From RGIG7213 sp045540335 (lineage in GTDB: Bacteria > Bacillota > Clostridia > Oscillospirales > CAG-272), in NCBI GenBank assembly GCA_045540335.1, contig JAZQHC010000018.1:62001-126000 (forward strand): a DNA stretch of 64,000 nucleotides. Direction: 5' to 3'. Within the stretch, counting starts at the first letter, position 1, and every line of letters begins with the position of its first letter. A model generated the notes under the pieces. The model saw nothing but the letters and a program-made list of their open reading frames with translations. It had not been told where the DNA came from and did no database searches. Positions 17,490 through 25,276 of this stretch are shown here, in pieces. A program made the position numbers and the translations under genes.

Positions 17490-18923
17490 TTACATCGTAA
17501 TATCAAATCCTTCGTCCTCGTCATCGTCAATATCTTCGGCAGGCGTGGGGTTTTGTTGTGTTAAACCAATCACACCACCAACGACAACACCGATAGCAAT
17601 TCCAAAAGCAGAGCCTGCATTTCTTGCTTCTCGCTCTCGCTTTTCTTCCTCGGATTCCTCGCCGTCAGCCTCGATGATATTACCTACATTCGCAATCCCA
17701 CGTAGACCCATAAGAGAAATATCAAGATTGTTGGGATGAACGTTAGTGCGAGACGAAGAAACCATATTGCCTCGTCCCGATGAATTCTTCTGTCGATAAC
17801 TTCTGAAGCTTTCTCGCTCGCTTTCCCAACCTGTTCGGTAGCTTCGTTCGCGATCTTCCGTATCGCTTTCGCTGAAGCCTCTGTCTGCTCCTGTGCTGCC
17901 TTCTTCATCACTATGGCGTAACTCTCCGCTGATGCCTTCAAATCCGCTTTCTGCGCCGACAGCTGGGCTGACAGAGCCTCCATTCTGCGTATCGTTTCGC
18001 TCAGGCGCATCCATTCCTCTGCGCTGATCTGCACCATCGGAATCTCCTGATCCGTCTGTTTCTCCTGCTGTTCTTCTTGCATCGCTTGCTGTATTGCCAG
18101 TGGCATATTCATTGCCTTGAGCTTGTCCATAGAGCTTTGCCCTGATCCTGAATTCATATTCCATATTCTCCTTTAGATATTTTTCATCGTTTAGTTTTAT
18201 ATCACGCACCTTGCGCTCCTCGCCGTCTTGTGTCGGGCAGATGTACGTAATGTATTTACGATCCGGTGTCCACACCATATCGTAGCCCAGCTTCTTCATC
18301 TTGTGCTGAAACTCGTCCTTGTTTGTAGCCCTCGTCATGCAGAAATCAATAGCGACTCGCAGAGCCATCTTCCAGCTGTTACCGTTCATGGCGGCTCGGT
18401 ATTCCTTGGGACCGAGGCGTTGAGATTTGACATTCGGATTGTATTTTTTGAGAACGTTCAGCCCATGAGCCTGACATATCTCGTCGCTTTTTTGCCGTAA
18501 GTCCGAGAGGAAATATTTATTATAATGCAATTTCAATCCGCTTTCGAGGTCATAACTGCACGCGACAATATGATTATGGAGGTGGTCTTTGTCAATATGG
18601 GTTGCGACAATTACCTCACGATTTCCAAAGATTTTTGCCAGCTCCATTCCGATTTTGTTTGCCTCTTGCGGTGAGATGACTTCGCCGATCTTGAAGGACT
18701 GAACGAAATGATAGAAGCGGATGCCGTCAGGCTCGTGGCCAAATATCTTTTGCGTGGCAAGGAAGGACTCGTTCGCCAGCTCCGGGATGCAATTGTAGCC
18801 CGAAATATAGGCGAGCTGTTCGTCCTCGTCGAAGGTTTTTGACGGCTGCATACAGTAATCCAGCACGCCTTTCTGTGCTCTGGGAGTCTGATTCTTTTCG
18901 GGAATACTTTCAACAACTGCCAT
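17490..18923 (-). CDS. Relaxase / mobilization nuclease (MobP type)
   Basis: 477 residues from the ATG at 18923, which has GGAGG 8 bases upstream. It nicks oriT and leads the strand into the recipient. The metal-binding histidines are in HIDKDHLHNHIV (about residues 109-118), and Tyr residues near the N-terminus (for example in LDYCMQP) are candidates for the nicking residue. The C-terminal third is low-complexity, polar and acidic, with GIAIGVVVGGVIG near the end; this region also encodes another protein in a different frame. It overlaps mobC by 14 bases. Confidence 0.88.
   Translation of the reverse strand: MAVVESIPEKNQTPRAQKGVLDYCMQPSKTFDEDEQLAYISGYNCIPELANESFLATQKIFGHEPDGIRFYHFVQSFKIGEVISPQEANKIGMELAKIFGNREVIVATHIDKDHLHNHIVACSYDLESGLKLHYNKYFLSDLRQKSDEICQAHGLNVLKKYNPNVKSQRLGPKEYRAAMNGNSWKMALRVAIDFCMTRATNKDEFQHKMKKLGYDMVWTPDRKYITYICPTQDGEERKVRDIKLNDEKYLKENMEYEFRIRAKLYGQAQGNEYATGNTASDARRTAGETDGSGDSDGADQRRGMDAPERNDTQNGGSVSPAVGAESGFEGISGELRHSDEEGSTGADRGFSESDTEDRERSYRTGWESERESFRSYRQKNSSGRGNMVSSSRTNVHPNNLDISLMGLRGIANVGNIIEADGEESEEEKREREARNAGSAFGIAIGVVVGGVIGLTQQNPTPAEDIDDDEDEGFDITM
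17684..18157 (-). CDS. MobB-like membrane protein nested in the relaxase gene
   Basis: 157 residues read in a different frame, wholly inside the relaxase gene. Evidence that it is real: AAGGAG at 10 bases before its ATG, a long Glu/Ala/Gln/Lys-rich coiled coil (about 60-125), and a clean C-terminal membrane helix (FLRLALTFIPTILIFLLWVY). ColE1 and RSF1010 plasmids also encode a membrane MobB overlapping mobA, so a role in docking the relaxosome to the transfer channel is plausible. Homology to those MobB proteins was not shown. Confidence 0.7.
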   Translation of the reverse strand: MNSGSGQSSMDKLKAMNMPLAIQQAMQEEQQEKQTDQEIPMVQISAEEWMRLSETIRRMEALSAQLSAQKADLKASAESYAIVMKKAAQEQTEASAKAIRKIANEATEQVGKASEKASEVIDRRIHRDEAIWFLRLALTFIPTILIFLLWVYVGLRM

Positions 18924-19227
18924 CGTTTTCACCTCCGAGTGCGAGAAGAATTTGACGATAGAGCATCAATAATTCTGTCAACTCCGGCGCATAGATTCGT
19001 CCTTGATGGCAGAGCTTTGTGAGCTGGTTGAGGTTATTACCTTGATAGCGAAGCTCTTGATTTAGCTCTCTCAAATCCGAGTTGACAATGATTTTTCCGT
19101 TCATACACATGTCCAAAATGAAGGCTCGCATCGATGGTGAAACGGCTTCCTTCATGCGCTCAACCATCGCCTTTTTTTCTTCCGGGGTTACGTGAAGAGA
19201 TATTGTTTCTGATTGCAATCTGCCCAA
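18910..19227 (-). CDS. MobC-like relaxosome accessory protein
   Basis: About 105 residues from a TTG at 19227 with AAAGGAG 7 bases upstream; the longer opening to 19338 runs through the oriT-like region and is rejected. The N-terminal QSETISLHVTPEEK and helix REFNQELRYQGNNLNQ-like segment (LNQELRYQGNNLNQLTKL) match the MobC family, which binds oriT and assists strand opening. It is followed by the relaxase with a 14-base overlap. Confidence 0.8.
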   Translation of the reverse strand: MGRLQSETISLHVTPEEKKAMVERMKEAVSPSMRAFILDMCMNGKIIVNSDLRELNQELRYQGNNLNQLTKLCHQGRIYAPELTELLMLYRQILLALGGENDGSC

Positions 19228-19239
19228 TATATTTCTCCT

Positions 19240-19470
19240 TTCATGGAAAAGTGGGTTCGGGCTTCTGCCCGATTCTGTCCCGGCGTGAGCGCAGGGACGG
19301 TGCGAGGTGGGCGCCGCCAAATGGCGGTGGAGATCCACGCGCTATGCTTGCCCCAGACGCGAGCGTCGGGAAAGCAGAAAAAATTGTGACATTGCCGTAT
19401 GCGGCAAAATATCCACGTCGATAACGATGGTTGCAGAAGGCTATTTTGCCGATAGCCTTTTCTTTGATTT
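19240..19470 (-). other. Candidate oriT region
   Basis: The gap between helicase and mobC is packed with short hairpins: GTCCC/GGGAC (19278-19299), CCGCC/GGCGG (near 19315-19328), GACGC/GCGTC (19356-19367), TTGCCG/CGGCAA (near 19393-19408) and AAGGCTAT/ATAGCCTT (19438-19460). On the minus strand, the GACGC stem is followed by TGGGGCAAGCATAGCG, which has the stem-then-conserved-stretch look of a nick region. No exact nick site is claimed. Confidence 0.5.
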
Positions 19471-19477
19471 CAGTAGG

Positions 19478-21151
19478 TCACTTCTTGGCATCTGTGACAG
19501 CATGACAAGTGACAGCTTCATTTTTCTCGATGGTAGCACCTCCGGTGGCGTCATCCGACAATTCTCGTATTTCATTCTCAATATACTCTGCCAGATCTTT
19601 GAGGTGTTTTATAATAACTCTACGATATATCGGCATTGTTTTTAGCTTTGGAAAATTCTCGTATTCACGTAATAGCAGTTGAATCAATTCATCAATTTTT
19701 CCGGGGATGCCTCCTGTCACGCAATAATACTCCACTGGCTTGTCCGTTTTATGGATTGTTGCTCCGTTTTCTTCAACCGTATATCCGTTGGCAAAAAATT
19801 CATCAAGCTCTTGATACATGCCTCTTTTATGACGTTCATGCAAACCACGATTCATGAGTTGATTGGGATGCATGCGCTTTCTCTCTTCAAGGGTCTTATA
19901 TTCAAAAAGATCATTAGATGTGTCGATGATAGCTTTTTCCTCCGGAGAGTCAATAACCGTCACGGTATTTTTACAACTGTCACCTGTCATGCTGTCATGA
20001 TTCGCTTCGGACTCCACAGACCTCGCAGATATTTCTATCGGCAGCTTTCCTTTTTCAAAATAGAGACGTCTGACTTTTTCAAGAATGAATCGGAATACCA
20101 GCGTCCTTGTCTGTCCCGTTCTCTCGCTTTCAAACTTGAAACCAAGCGCTTCAAGCTGAGCATGGTACTCCACCAATTTTTTCTTGATCATATTTGGCTT
20201 CAGAGCTTCGTCGCCGGACAACTCCAAGAATTTATTTGCACCTTCTGCCAGCTCAGATGCTTGGATTCTTACATACTCCTTGCTCCAATCAACCTTGGGG
20301 GAAGTATCGTCCGCGCTATATTCTCCCGATTCCTGACGCAAGTCATTGGCAGAGAGCAGATACAATACGATAGCGCGGATATATGGATCCGTGCACTCCA
20401 ATTCGTATTCAAGTTCCTCGGCAAGCTCCCATATAGCATCGTCGCTCATTTTGATTTTCACGTCACGGCTCTCGATGTCACGCCCCGAAATATAGAGCGT
20501 ACCCTCACGAGCGATTCGGTCAAGGCGCTTGAGCAGAAGGTAGGAATCGGCTGCCGCTGTCATACCCATACTGCCCGATGCTTGCTTGTATGGGTCGCTT
20601 TCCTCAGCCTTTTTTCCGTGGTGGATGAGTACGATAGAGAGGTCGTTTTCCGTAGCAAACTGCTGAAAACGATTCATCTCCACATAATCACGCTCGTACA
20701 TATTCTGACCGTTATTTTTTGCCGGCGCACGAACGAGAAGGAACGTATCGATTACGATCAGCGCCGTGTCGGGATGACCCTGTTTGAACAGCTTCAGCTC
20801 GTCCAACAAGCCTTCGTCAAGTCGAGGCGCACGATTGCAGAAGAAAAGATTCTCTGATCCTTCGTCCGTCATAGCGCAGAGTCGCTTCTGCAAACGCATC
20901 ATTGAGTCCTCCAGCGCAAGATAGAGCACCGTTCCTTTCCTCGTGGGGTAGCACCAAAAGTTTTCGCCGTTGGCAACCGCCAAGCACAGTTTCAAGATGA
21001 ACAGCGATTTACCCACTTTAGGCGCACCTGCAAACACCGTCAGCCCCGAGGGAAGGATGTCAGCAACCGTGAATCGTATGGGCGGTAGTTGCATATCCAT
21101 CAGCTCGGCGCTGTTGACCAAATTCAACTTACTTTTCTGTTGTTGTTCCAT
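19478..21151 (-). CDS. RepA-like replicative helicase (AAA_25/RecA fold)
   Basis: 557 residues. Walker A is GAPKVGKS (42-49), Walker B is ALIVIDT near residue 135, and IVLIHHGKK with a following GSMGMTAAAD is the RSF1010 RepA-family pattern. It probably unwinds the circular island during replication or transfer. The C-terminal half is diverse, with a winged-helix-like region around 300-350. It is the first gene of the leftward mob operon, under a promoter holding a repressor-like palindrome. Confidence 0.85.
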   Translation of the reverse strand: MEQQQKSKLNLVNSAELMDMQLPPIRFTVADILPSGLTVFAGAPKVGKSLFILKLCLAVANGENFWCYPTRKGTVLYLALEDSMMRLQKRLCAMTDEGSENLFFCNRAPRLDEGLLDELKLFKQGHPDTALIVIDTFLLVRAPAKNNGQNMYERDYVEMNRFQQFATENDLSIVLIHHGKKAEESDPYKQASGSMGMTAAADSYLLLKRLDRIAREGTLYISGRDIESRDVKIKMSDDAIWELAEELEYELECTDPYIRAIVLYLLSANDLRQESGEYSADDTSPKVDWSKEYVRIQASELAEGANKFLELSGDEALKPNMIKKKLVEYHAQLEALGFKFESERTGQTRTLVFRFILEKVRRLYFEKGKLPIEISARSVESEANHDSMTGDSCKNTVTVIDSPEEKAIIDTSNDLFEYKTLEERKRMHPNQLMNRGLHERHKRGMYQELDEFFANGYTVEENGATIHKTDKPVEYYCVTGGIPGKIDELIQLLLREYENFPKLKTMPIYRRVIIKHLKDLAEYIENEIRELSDDATGGATIEKNEAVTCHAVTDAKK

Positions 21152-21222
21152 TATTACACCTCCTAACGCAACGATTACATTGTATTATACCACTGTTGTT
21201 CCAATTTTCTTTGGTATTTGAC

Positions 21223-21251
21223 ATTATAACACAATAATATTGTATTGTCAA
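21223..21251 (-). promoter_or_regulatory. Promoter of the helicase-mob operon with embedded palindrome
   Basis: TTGACA (21246-21251), 17-base spacer and TATAAT (21223-21228). The spacer holds the palindrome ACAATAATATTGT (21231-21243), a fitting operator for the divergently encoded LexA/CI-like repressor. Confidence 0.75.
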
Positions 21252-21282
21252 TAGCTTTATATAACATTTTTGGAGTTTTCTC

Positions 21283-21311
21283 TTGACAACTACAAGGAAA
21301 TATGTTAAAAT
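21283..21311 (+). promoter_or_regulatory. Promoter of the LexA-like repressor gene
   Basis: TTGACA (21283-21288), 17-base spacer, TAAAAT (21306-21311). Just upstream is a 22-base element (21258-21279) shared with the recombinase promoter. Confidence 0.75.
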
Positions 21312-21342
21312 AGATCAGCAATACAATTGGAGGTATATCCGT

Positions 21343-22056
21343 ATGAGCTTTATTGGCGAACAGATAAAGAAGTACCGTAATATAAAAGGCATGACTCAGC
21401 AGGACATTGCCGATGCTCTCGGTGAGAGCTCGGGCAGAGTTATCTATAACTGGGAGAAAGGCATCGGTCGCCCCGATTGCGATAAGTTGGCAAGACTTTG
21501 TGATCTGCTTGGTGTATCTGCGGACGAGCTGATCGGATGTAAGTCTATGGCACAGCGTCCTACCGCTACTGAATGGGGTACGTTACAAAAATACCGCGCC
21601 CTTGACGAGCACGGTAAAGAGGTTGTTGACTATATGATTGACAGCGAATATAAACGTGCGACGGCACTGACGAGAAAACCCAAGCCCCGTATGCTGAAGA
21701 TCGATTGGTATGCTCAACCTGCCTCTGCTGGTACAGGCATCTTTCTTGACAGCGATCTGGCGGAGGAACTCTATGTTCCCGAAAGTGCGGAAGCAGAACA
21801 GGCGGACTTCGTTATCTCTGTTGGCGGTGACAGTATGGAGCCTACATACCACGACGGTGACAAGGTGTTCGTCGAGAAGTGCGATGCTGTTGATGTTGGC
21901 GAGGTAGGTATCTTTGTTATCAACGGTGATGTTTATATCAAGGAGCTTGGTAACAAGTGCCTGATCTCTCACAACGAAAAATACAAGCCCATCCGCATCG
22001 GTGAGAGCGATAGCGTTTATTGTTGCGGCAGGGTTATTAGCGTGGTTGCGGAATAA
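21343..22056 (+). CDS. LexA/CI-like repressor with S24 self-cleavage domain
   Basis: 237 residues from the ATG at 21343 (GGAGG nine bases upstream); the 20 codons before it overlap the promoter. An XRE helix-turn-helix (MTQQDIADALGESSGRVIYN) is followed by a hinge and an S24 peptidase: Ala-Gly cleavage pair in PASAGTG, Ser in GGDSMEPTY and Lys in DVYIKEL. It should repress the island's mob and recombinase promoters until DNA damage triggers self-cleavage. It is divergent from the helicase and leads into the nuclease/ATPase genes. Confidence 0.88.
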   Translation: MSFIGEQIKKYRNIKGMTQQDIADALGESSGRVIYNWEKGIGRPDCDKLARLCDLLGVSADELIGCKSMAQRPTATEWGTLQKYRALDEHGKEVVDYMIDSEYKRATALTRKPKPRMLKIDWYAQPASAGTGIFLDSDLAEELYVPESAEAEQADFVISVGGDSMEPTYHDGDKVFVEKCDAVDVGEVGIFVINGDVYIKELGNKCLISHNEKYKPIRIGESDSVYCCGRVISVVAE

Positions 22057-22079
22057 AGCAAATGTTTTTAGGAGGCACT

Positions 22080-23090
22080 ATGTCTGATACTAATGAGAAG
22101 AAAGTAGATACAAATGCATCACCATCTGCATATGGCTGGGTGTTTCAAGTTGGCGCAGGAATCACGTTAATGCTTGATAATGTAAAAGATTTTACCTCTA
22201 TGAAAATGGAAGGTAAGAGCGATGATATAGAGTTTACACTTCCCGCAGGAAAAATATATGCTCAAGCGAAATCCGTAACTCAAATGGGAAATCAAAAAAC
22301 TGCTTCGACAAATTTGAACGATGCCTTAAAACTGTTAGATTCCGATAAAGAAAACGGTGACGCCGTAAGGCTGATATATATCACGAATATTGCTAATCCA
22401 CTATCCAGCAAAATGGCTTCGGCATTTCAATACGAACATGTATATGATTTTTCAACGCTTTCGGAGGAAGATCAAGAGAAAATCAAATCTAAAGTGTCCT
22501 CAGATTTCCCCACCGAAAAGTTCCAGCTACACATACTGAACTTTTTTGGAGAAGGTGATAACAAATTTGCTAACGTAAAAATTAAAATAGCAGAATTTCT
22601 ACGTGATGCTATAGGCGATCCTTCATATAGCAAGCGCCTTTTGGATAGTTGGTTTGAGACATTTATGGTCAACTGTTCCGACAAACCAAACGACCAAAAA
22701 GAATTAGCCTTAACTAAAAATGATATAATGCTACCCGTCATTATTCTTGTAATTGATCCACCTTTGGATGAAAACGATTTCAACAGGGTGTGTGACTATG
22801 ATGATTACGAAGGACTGGTCCAAGAATATCGAAATGTTATTGACAGACGAGTTTGTGACTACCCATATTCATCTAAAATCACAGGTGATTTCTTGCAGAA
22901 GCGAAATTTTGTTGTCGATAAAAACAACTATAAATATGAGTATGTAAAATCCGAATGGAGACAATACGAGCAGGATTTCGATACTATATCTGATAGTTGT
23001 AAACGAGAAGCTGTAATAAAACTTCTTCTTTTGACTGTAATTACACGACGTACCAAAATTAAACAAATTAAGGAGGCTGCGAAACTATGA
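22080..23090 (+). CDS. PD-(D/E)XK nuclease-like protein of a two-gene defence-like operon
   Basis: 336 residues from the ATG at 22080 (AGGAGG upstream). Residues 18-70 have the pattern of DUF4297/Cap4-type dsDNA nucleases: a GWVFQVGAG helix start, then Glu44, Asp48-Asp49 (EGKSDDI) and Gln62-x-Lys64 (YAQAKSV). The rest is alpha-helical with no motif I know. It follows the repressor by 23 bases and overlaps the ATPase gene by four (ATGA), so the two are co-translated. By analogy with ABC-three-component and Septu-like systems, it would be the effector cutting DNA once the ATPase senses infection; this is inference. Confidence 0.6.
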   Translation: MSDTNEKKVDTNASPSAYGWVFQVGAGITLMLDNVKDFTSMKMEGKSDDIEFTLPAGKIYAQAKSVTQMGNQKTASTNLNDALKLLDSDKENGDAVRLIYITNIANPLSSKMASAFQYEHVYDFSTLSEEDQEKIKSKVSSDFPTEKFQLHILNFFGEGDNKFANVKIKIAEFLRDAIGDPSYSKRLLDSWFETFMVNCSDKPNDQKELALTKNDIMLPVIILVIDPPLDENDFNRVCDYDDYEGLVQEYRNVIDRRVCDYPYSSKITGDFLQKRNFVVDKNNYKYEYVKSEWRQYEQDFDTISDSCKREAVIKLLLLTVITRRTKIKQIKEAAKL

Positions 23091-24547
23091 ATTTATTAGA
23101 GTTTAAAATCAGAGAATATCGTAGTCACAACTGGAAAACCGTTGACCTTAATAACGATGTTTGTGTTTTTTATAGTAAGAAGAACTCAACCGGCAAAACA
23201 ACCCTTATGCGAGCTATTCTATATACTCTCGGGTTTCCAATTCCAAACACCGAGTTGGTAAAATTTGAAAACTACGAGTTTGTTCTTGAATTATCGCACC
23301 AAGATAATAATTACATTTTGATGCGCAAGGATCAGTTGCTTAAAATTAATGATACCGAATTTGATTTGCCTGTGGAACAATCGGCTGCTCATACTTTTTT
23401 GTTTGGGATTGCCAATGCTGAAGTATTATACAATCTGCTTGGAACAATTTATTTTGACCAAGAGAAAGGGTGGACTCTATTAAACCGAGGGACGATAATT
23501 GGCACTAATCGTTTTTCCATTGAGAGCTTTTTTAGAGGCTTGAAAAATGACGAAAGCGATGAAAGCTATGAAATCGTCGCTAAAATAAGTGCTTTAGATA
23601 AAAAAATCGCACAGTACAACTTGATGTCTAATATCGCCGAATATCAGGCAGCTATTAATCAATCAGATGATACCGTCATTGATTATCAAACGTTCGACCA
23701 AGAACTGGCCGCCAAAATCGGTGAAAAGAAACTTCTTCTCAAAGAGGTAGAAGCCGAATTAGCTCGTGTAACTGATATTATCAAATCAAATAAAAGCTTT
23801 TCTGATTATTTAGAGTGCAGAAAAATTTTTGTAAGAAATCCTATTGATGGCAATCCAATTCCGGTTAATAGAGAGACCCTGCTGGATTATCAAGATGTAA
23901 CCGAAATAAACCAAGCGCGTAGAAGCATGCTTATCGCCCAAAGAAATGCACTAAAAAAACAGCTTGCAGAGTTAACTTCGCAGCAAGAAAAGCAGGTGAG
24001 ATTATTTAGTCTGCCGACACTTGACGAAGAATTAACTAAACGGTTAGCAAACATTCAAGGAATTAGTGCCGTTGAGGTTGATTCGATACTAAAAAAATTA
24101 AAGAAGGAAAGAACAGATCTAACCAATGTCCTGAAAAACAGAACCAAAAATGATAATCCTTGGATTTATCAAGCATATGAGATAATTTGCAAATACACTC
24201 AAGAATTAAATCTATCGTTTGATTACAAAATAGATATTTTCACTCACAATTTAAAAGGAAAATCCGGCGCGGTTTTACACAAAATGGTTTTTGCCTATAG
24301 ACTGGCTTATATTAAGCTTTTGAGCGAAAAAATCGGATATGCCTTACCTATTTTCTGCGACTCGCCAAGTGGACGTGAAGTGGAAAAAGAAACGATTGAT
24401 ATTATGTTGAGAATCCTACAACGAGATTTTTCCGAGCATCAGTTAATCGTTGCATCCATATACAAATATGAGGATGCCCTGCCAAATGCGAAAATTCTTA
24501 AAATGGATGGTACGCTGTTCAACCAACAAACTATGTTCGATTCTTAA
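23087..24547 (+). CDS. SMC/RecN-like ABC ATPase, partner of the nuclease
   Basis: 486 residues. Walker A KKNSTGKTT (31-39) is followed by a long coiled-coil middle (about 200-340) and a C-terminal lobe with a signature-like LKGKSGAVLHKM and Walker B LPIFCDSPSG near residue 425, where Asp-Ser-Pro is typical of RecF/SMC-type defence ATPases. It would act as sensor or DNA-loading motor for the nuclease encoded just before it. No third component is present. Confidence 0.7.
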   Translation: MNLLEFKIREYRSHNWKTVDLNNDVCVFYSKKNSTGKTTLMRAILYTLGFPIPNTELVKFENYEFVLELSHQDNNYILMRKDQLLKINDTEFDLPVEQSAAHTFLFGIANAEVLYNLLGTIYFDQEKGWTLLNRGTIIGTNRFSIESFFRGLKNDESDESYEIVAKISALDKKIAQYNLMSNIAEYQAAINQSDDTVIDYQTFDQELAAKIGEKKLLLKEVEAELARVTDIIKSNKSFSDYLECRKIFVRNPIDGNPIPVNRETLLDYQDVTEINQARRSMLIAQRNALKKQLAELTSQQEKQVRLFSLPTLDEELTKRLANIQGISAVEVDSILKKLKKERTDLTNVLKNRTKNDNPWIYQAYEIICKYTQELNLSFDYKIDIFTHNLKGKSGAVLHKMVFAYRLAYIKLLSEKIGYALPIFCDSPSGREVEKETIDIMLRILQRDFSEHQLIVASIYKYEDALPNAKILKMDGTLFNQQTMFDS

Positions 24548-24553
24548 TATTTT

Positions 24554-24588
24554 GCTCTCGCCACAAATTGCGGCGAGAGCTCCTTTTA
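24554..24588 (+). terminator. Terminator after the ATPase gene
   Basis: GCTCTCGCC (24554-24562) pairs with GGCGAGAGC (24572-24580), followed by TCCTTTT, seven bases after the stop. Confidence 0.65.
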
Positions 24589-24630
24589 GACTTCTTCTGC
24601 GAAAGCATATTGAAAGGCTTCAGCCATCAG

Positions 24631-24867
24631 CTACACTCCAAGTCGGAAGCCGTAGGAGAAGGCATCGCGCTCGGTGATGCTGTGCATCTCATTCATGCAT
24701 TCTTCGAATTTCTCGAGTGTTTCCTTTTGCTTTTCCGTGAGACTTACGTCCAGTTCTTCGCGATTCCGGGTGACCAGCTTCAGTAGTTCCTTCAGCCGCT
24801 TATCACCGCGAGTGCATTGCTCGAAAGGCGAAATATTGCCGTACCAAAGTTCGTCAAGTGTTTTCAT
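24631..24867 (-). CDS. DUF6809-like small protein, apparently shortened by a stop codon
   Basis: 78 residues from the ATG at 24867 (GGAGG five bases upstream). The pattern MKTLDELWYGN...ITERDAFSYGFRLG is that of small proteins common on Clostridia mobile elements (I recall DUF6809). After GFRLGV comes TAG, and the same frame continues LMAEAFQYAFAEEV to a TAA at 24586, which looks like the family's normal tail. It overlaps the upstream small gene by 14 bases. Function unknown. Confidence 0.65.
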   Translation of the reverse strand: MKTLDELWYGNISPFEQCTRGDKRLKELLKLVTRNREELDVSLTEKQKETLEKFEECMNEMHSITERDAFSYGFRLGV

Positions 24868-25108
24868 TAGAACCTCCGCATACAGAAACGGTGACCGCAT
24901 CTCCGAGTTCTCCTTCGACAATACAGTCACCGTTCTTTTTCATTTTGTATACCGCAATCAATGTCTGGCGTATAATTTCGAGTTCCAAGACTGTCTGCTC
25001 GTCCACACCAGCTTTGTTGGGCGATGCGAGGAACATCGTTTTGAATACCTCGCTCATCACGGAGTATTTGTCACCGTAATATAGGTCTTTAATCGTAATC
25101 TTTGCCAT
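24854..25108 (-). CDS. Small hypothetical protein of the island
   Basis: 84 residues starting MAKITIKDLYYG at 25108, with AAGGAGG eight bases upstream. Mostly helical, acidic, no motif recognised. It is first of a two-gene leftward unit with the DUF6809-like gene and is typical of small genes carried on Clostridia integrative elements. Confidence 0.65.
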   Translation of the reverse strand: MAKITIKDLYYGDKYSVMSEVFKTMFLASPNKAGVDEQTVLELEIIRQTLIAVYKMKKNGDCIVEGELGDAVTVSVCGGSNENT

Positions 25109-25220
25109 ATGTGTTACCTCCTTGGCTTTTGATACACACAATATACCACAAAGCATTTCAACAATCCAGCAATTTTCAAAAAAACTTGTCCAAAACACAA
25201 AGAATTAACATATTACCCCC

Positions 25221-25249
25221 TTGCAATTGTTCGCAGTTCGGTATATAAT
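25221..25249 (+). promoter_or_regulatory. Promoter of the methyltransferase gene
   Basis: TTGCAA (25221-25226), a 17-base spacer and TATAAT (25244-25249), about 28 bases before the ATG. Confidence 0.7.
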
Positions 25250-25276
25250 AAGAACAGCTCTTTTTAAGGAGGCATT

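Noticed and set aside
19228..19338. N-terminal extension of MobC through the oriT-like region
   Set aside because: The extension is low-quality sequence over hairpins; the TTG at 19227 has AAAGGAG at 7 bases.
19679..20857. Long plus-strand reading frame of 392 codons antisense to the helicase
   Set aside because: No ribosome site or domain; the composition is that of a reverse-complemented coding strand. The minus-strand helicase has clear Walker motifs.
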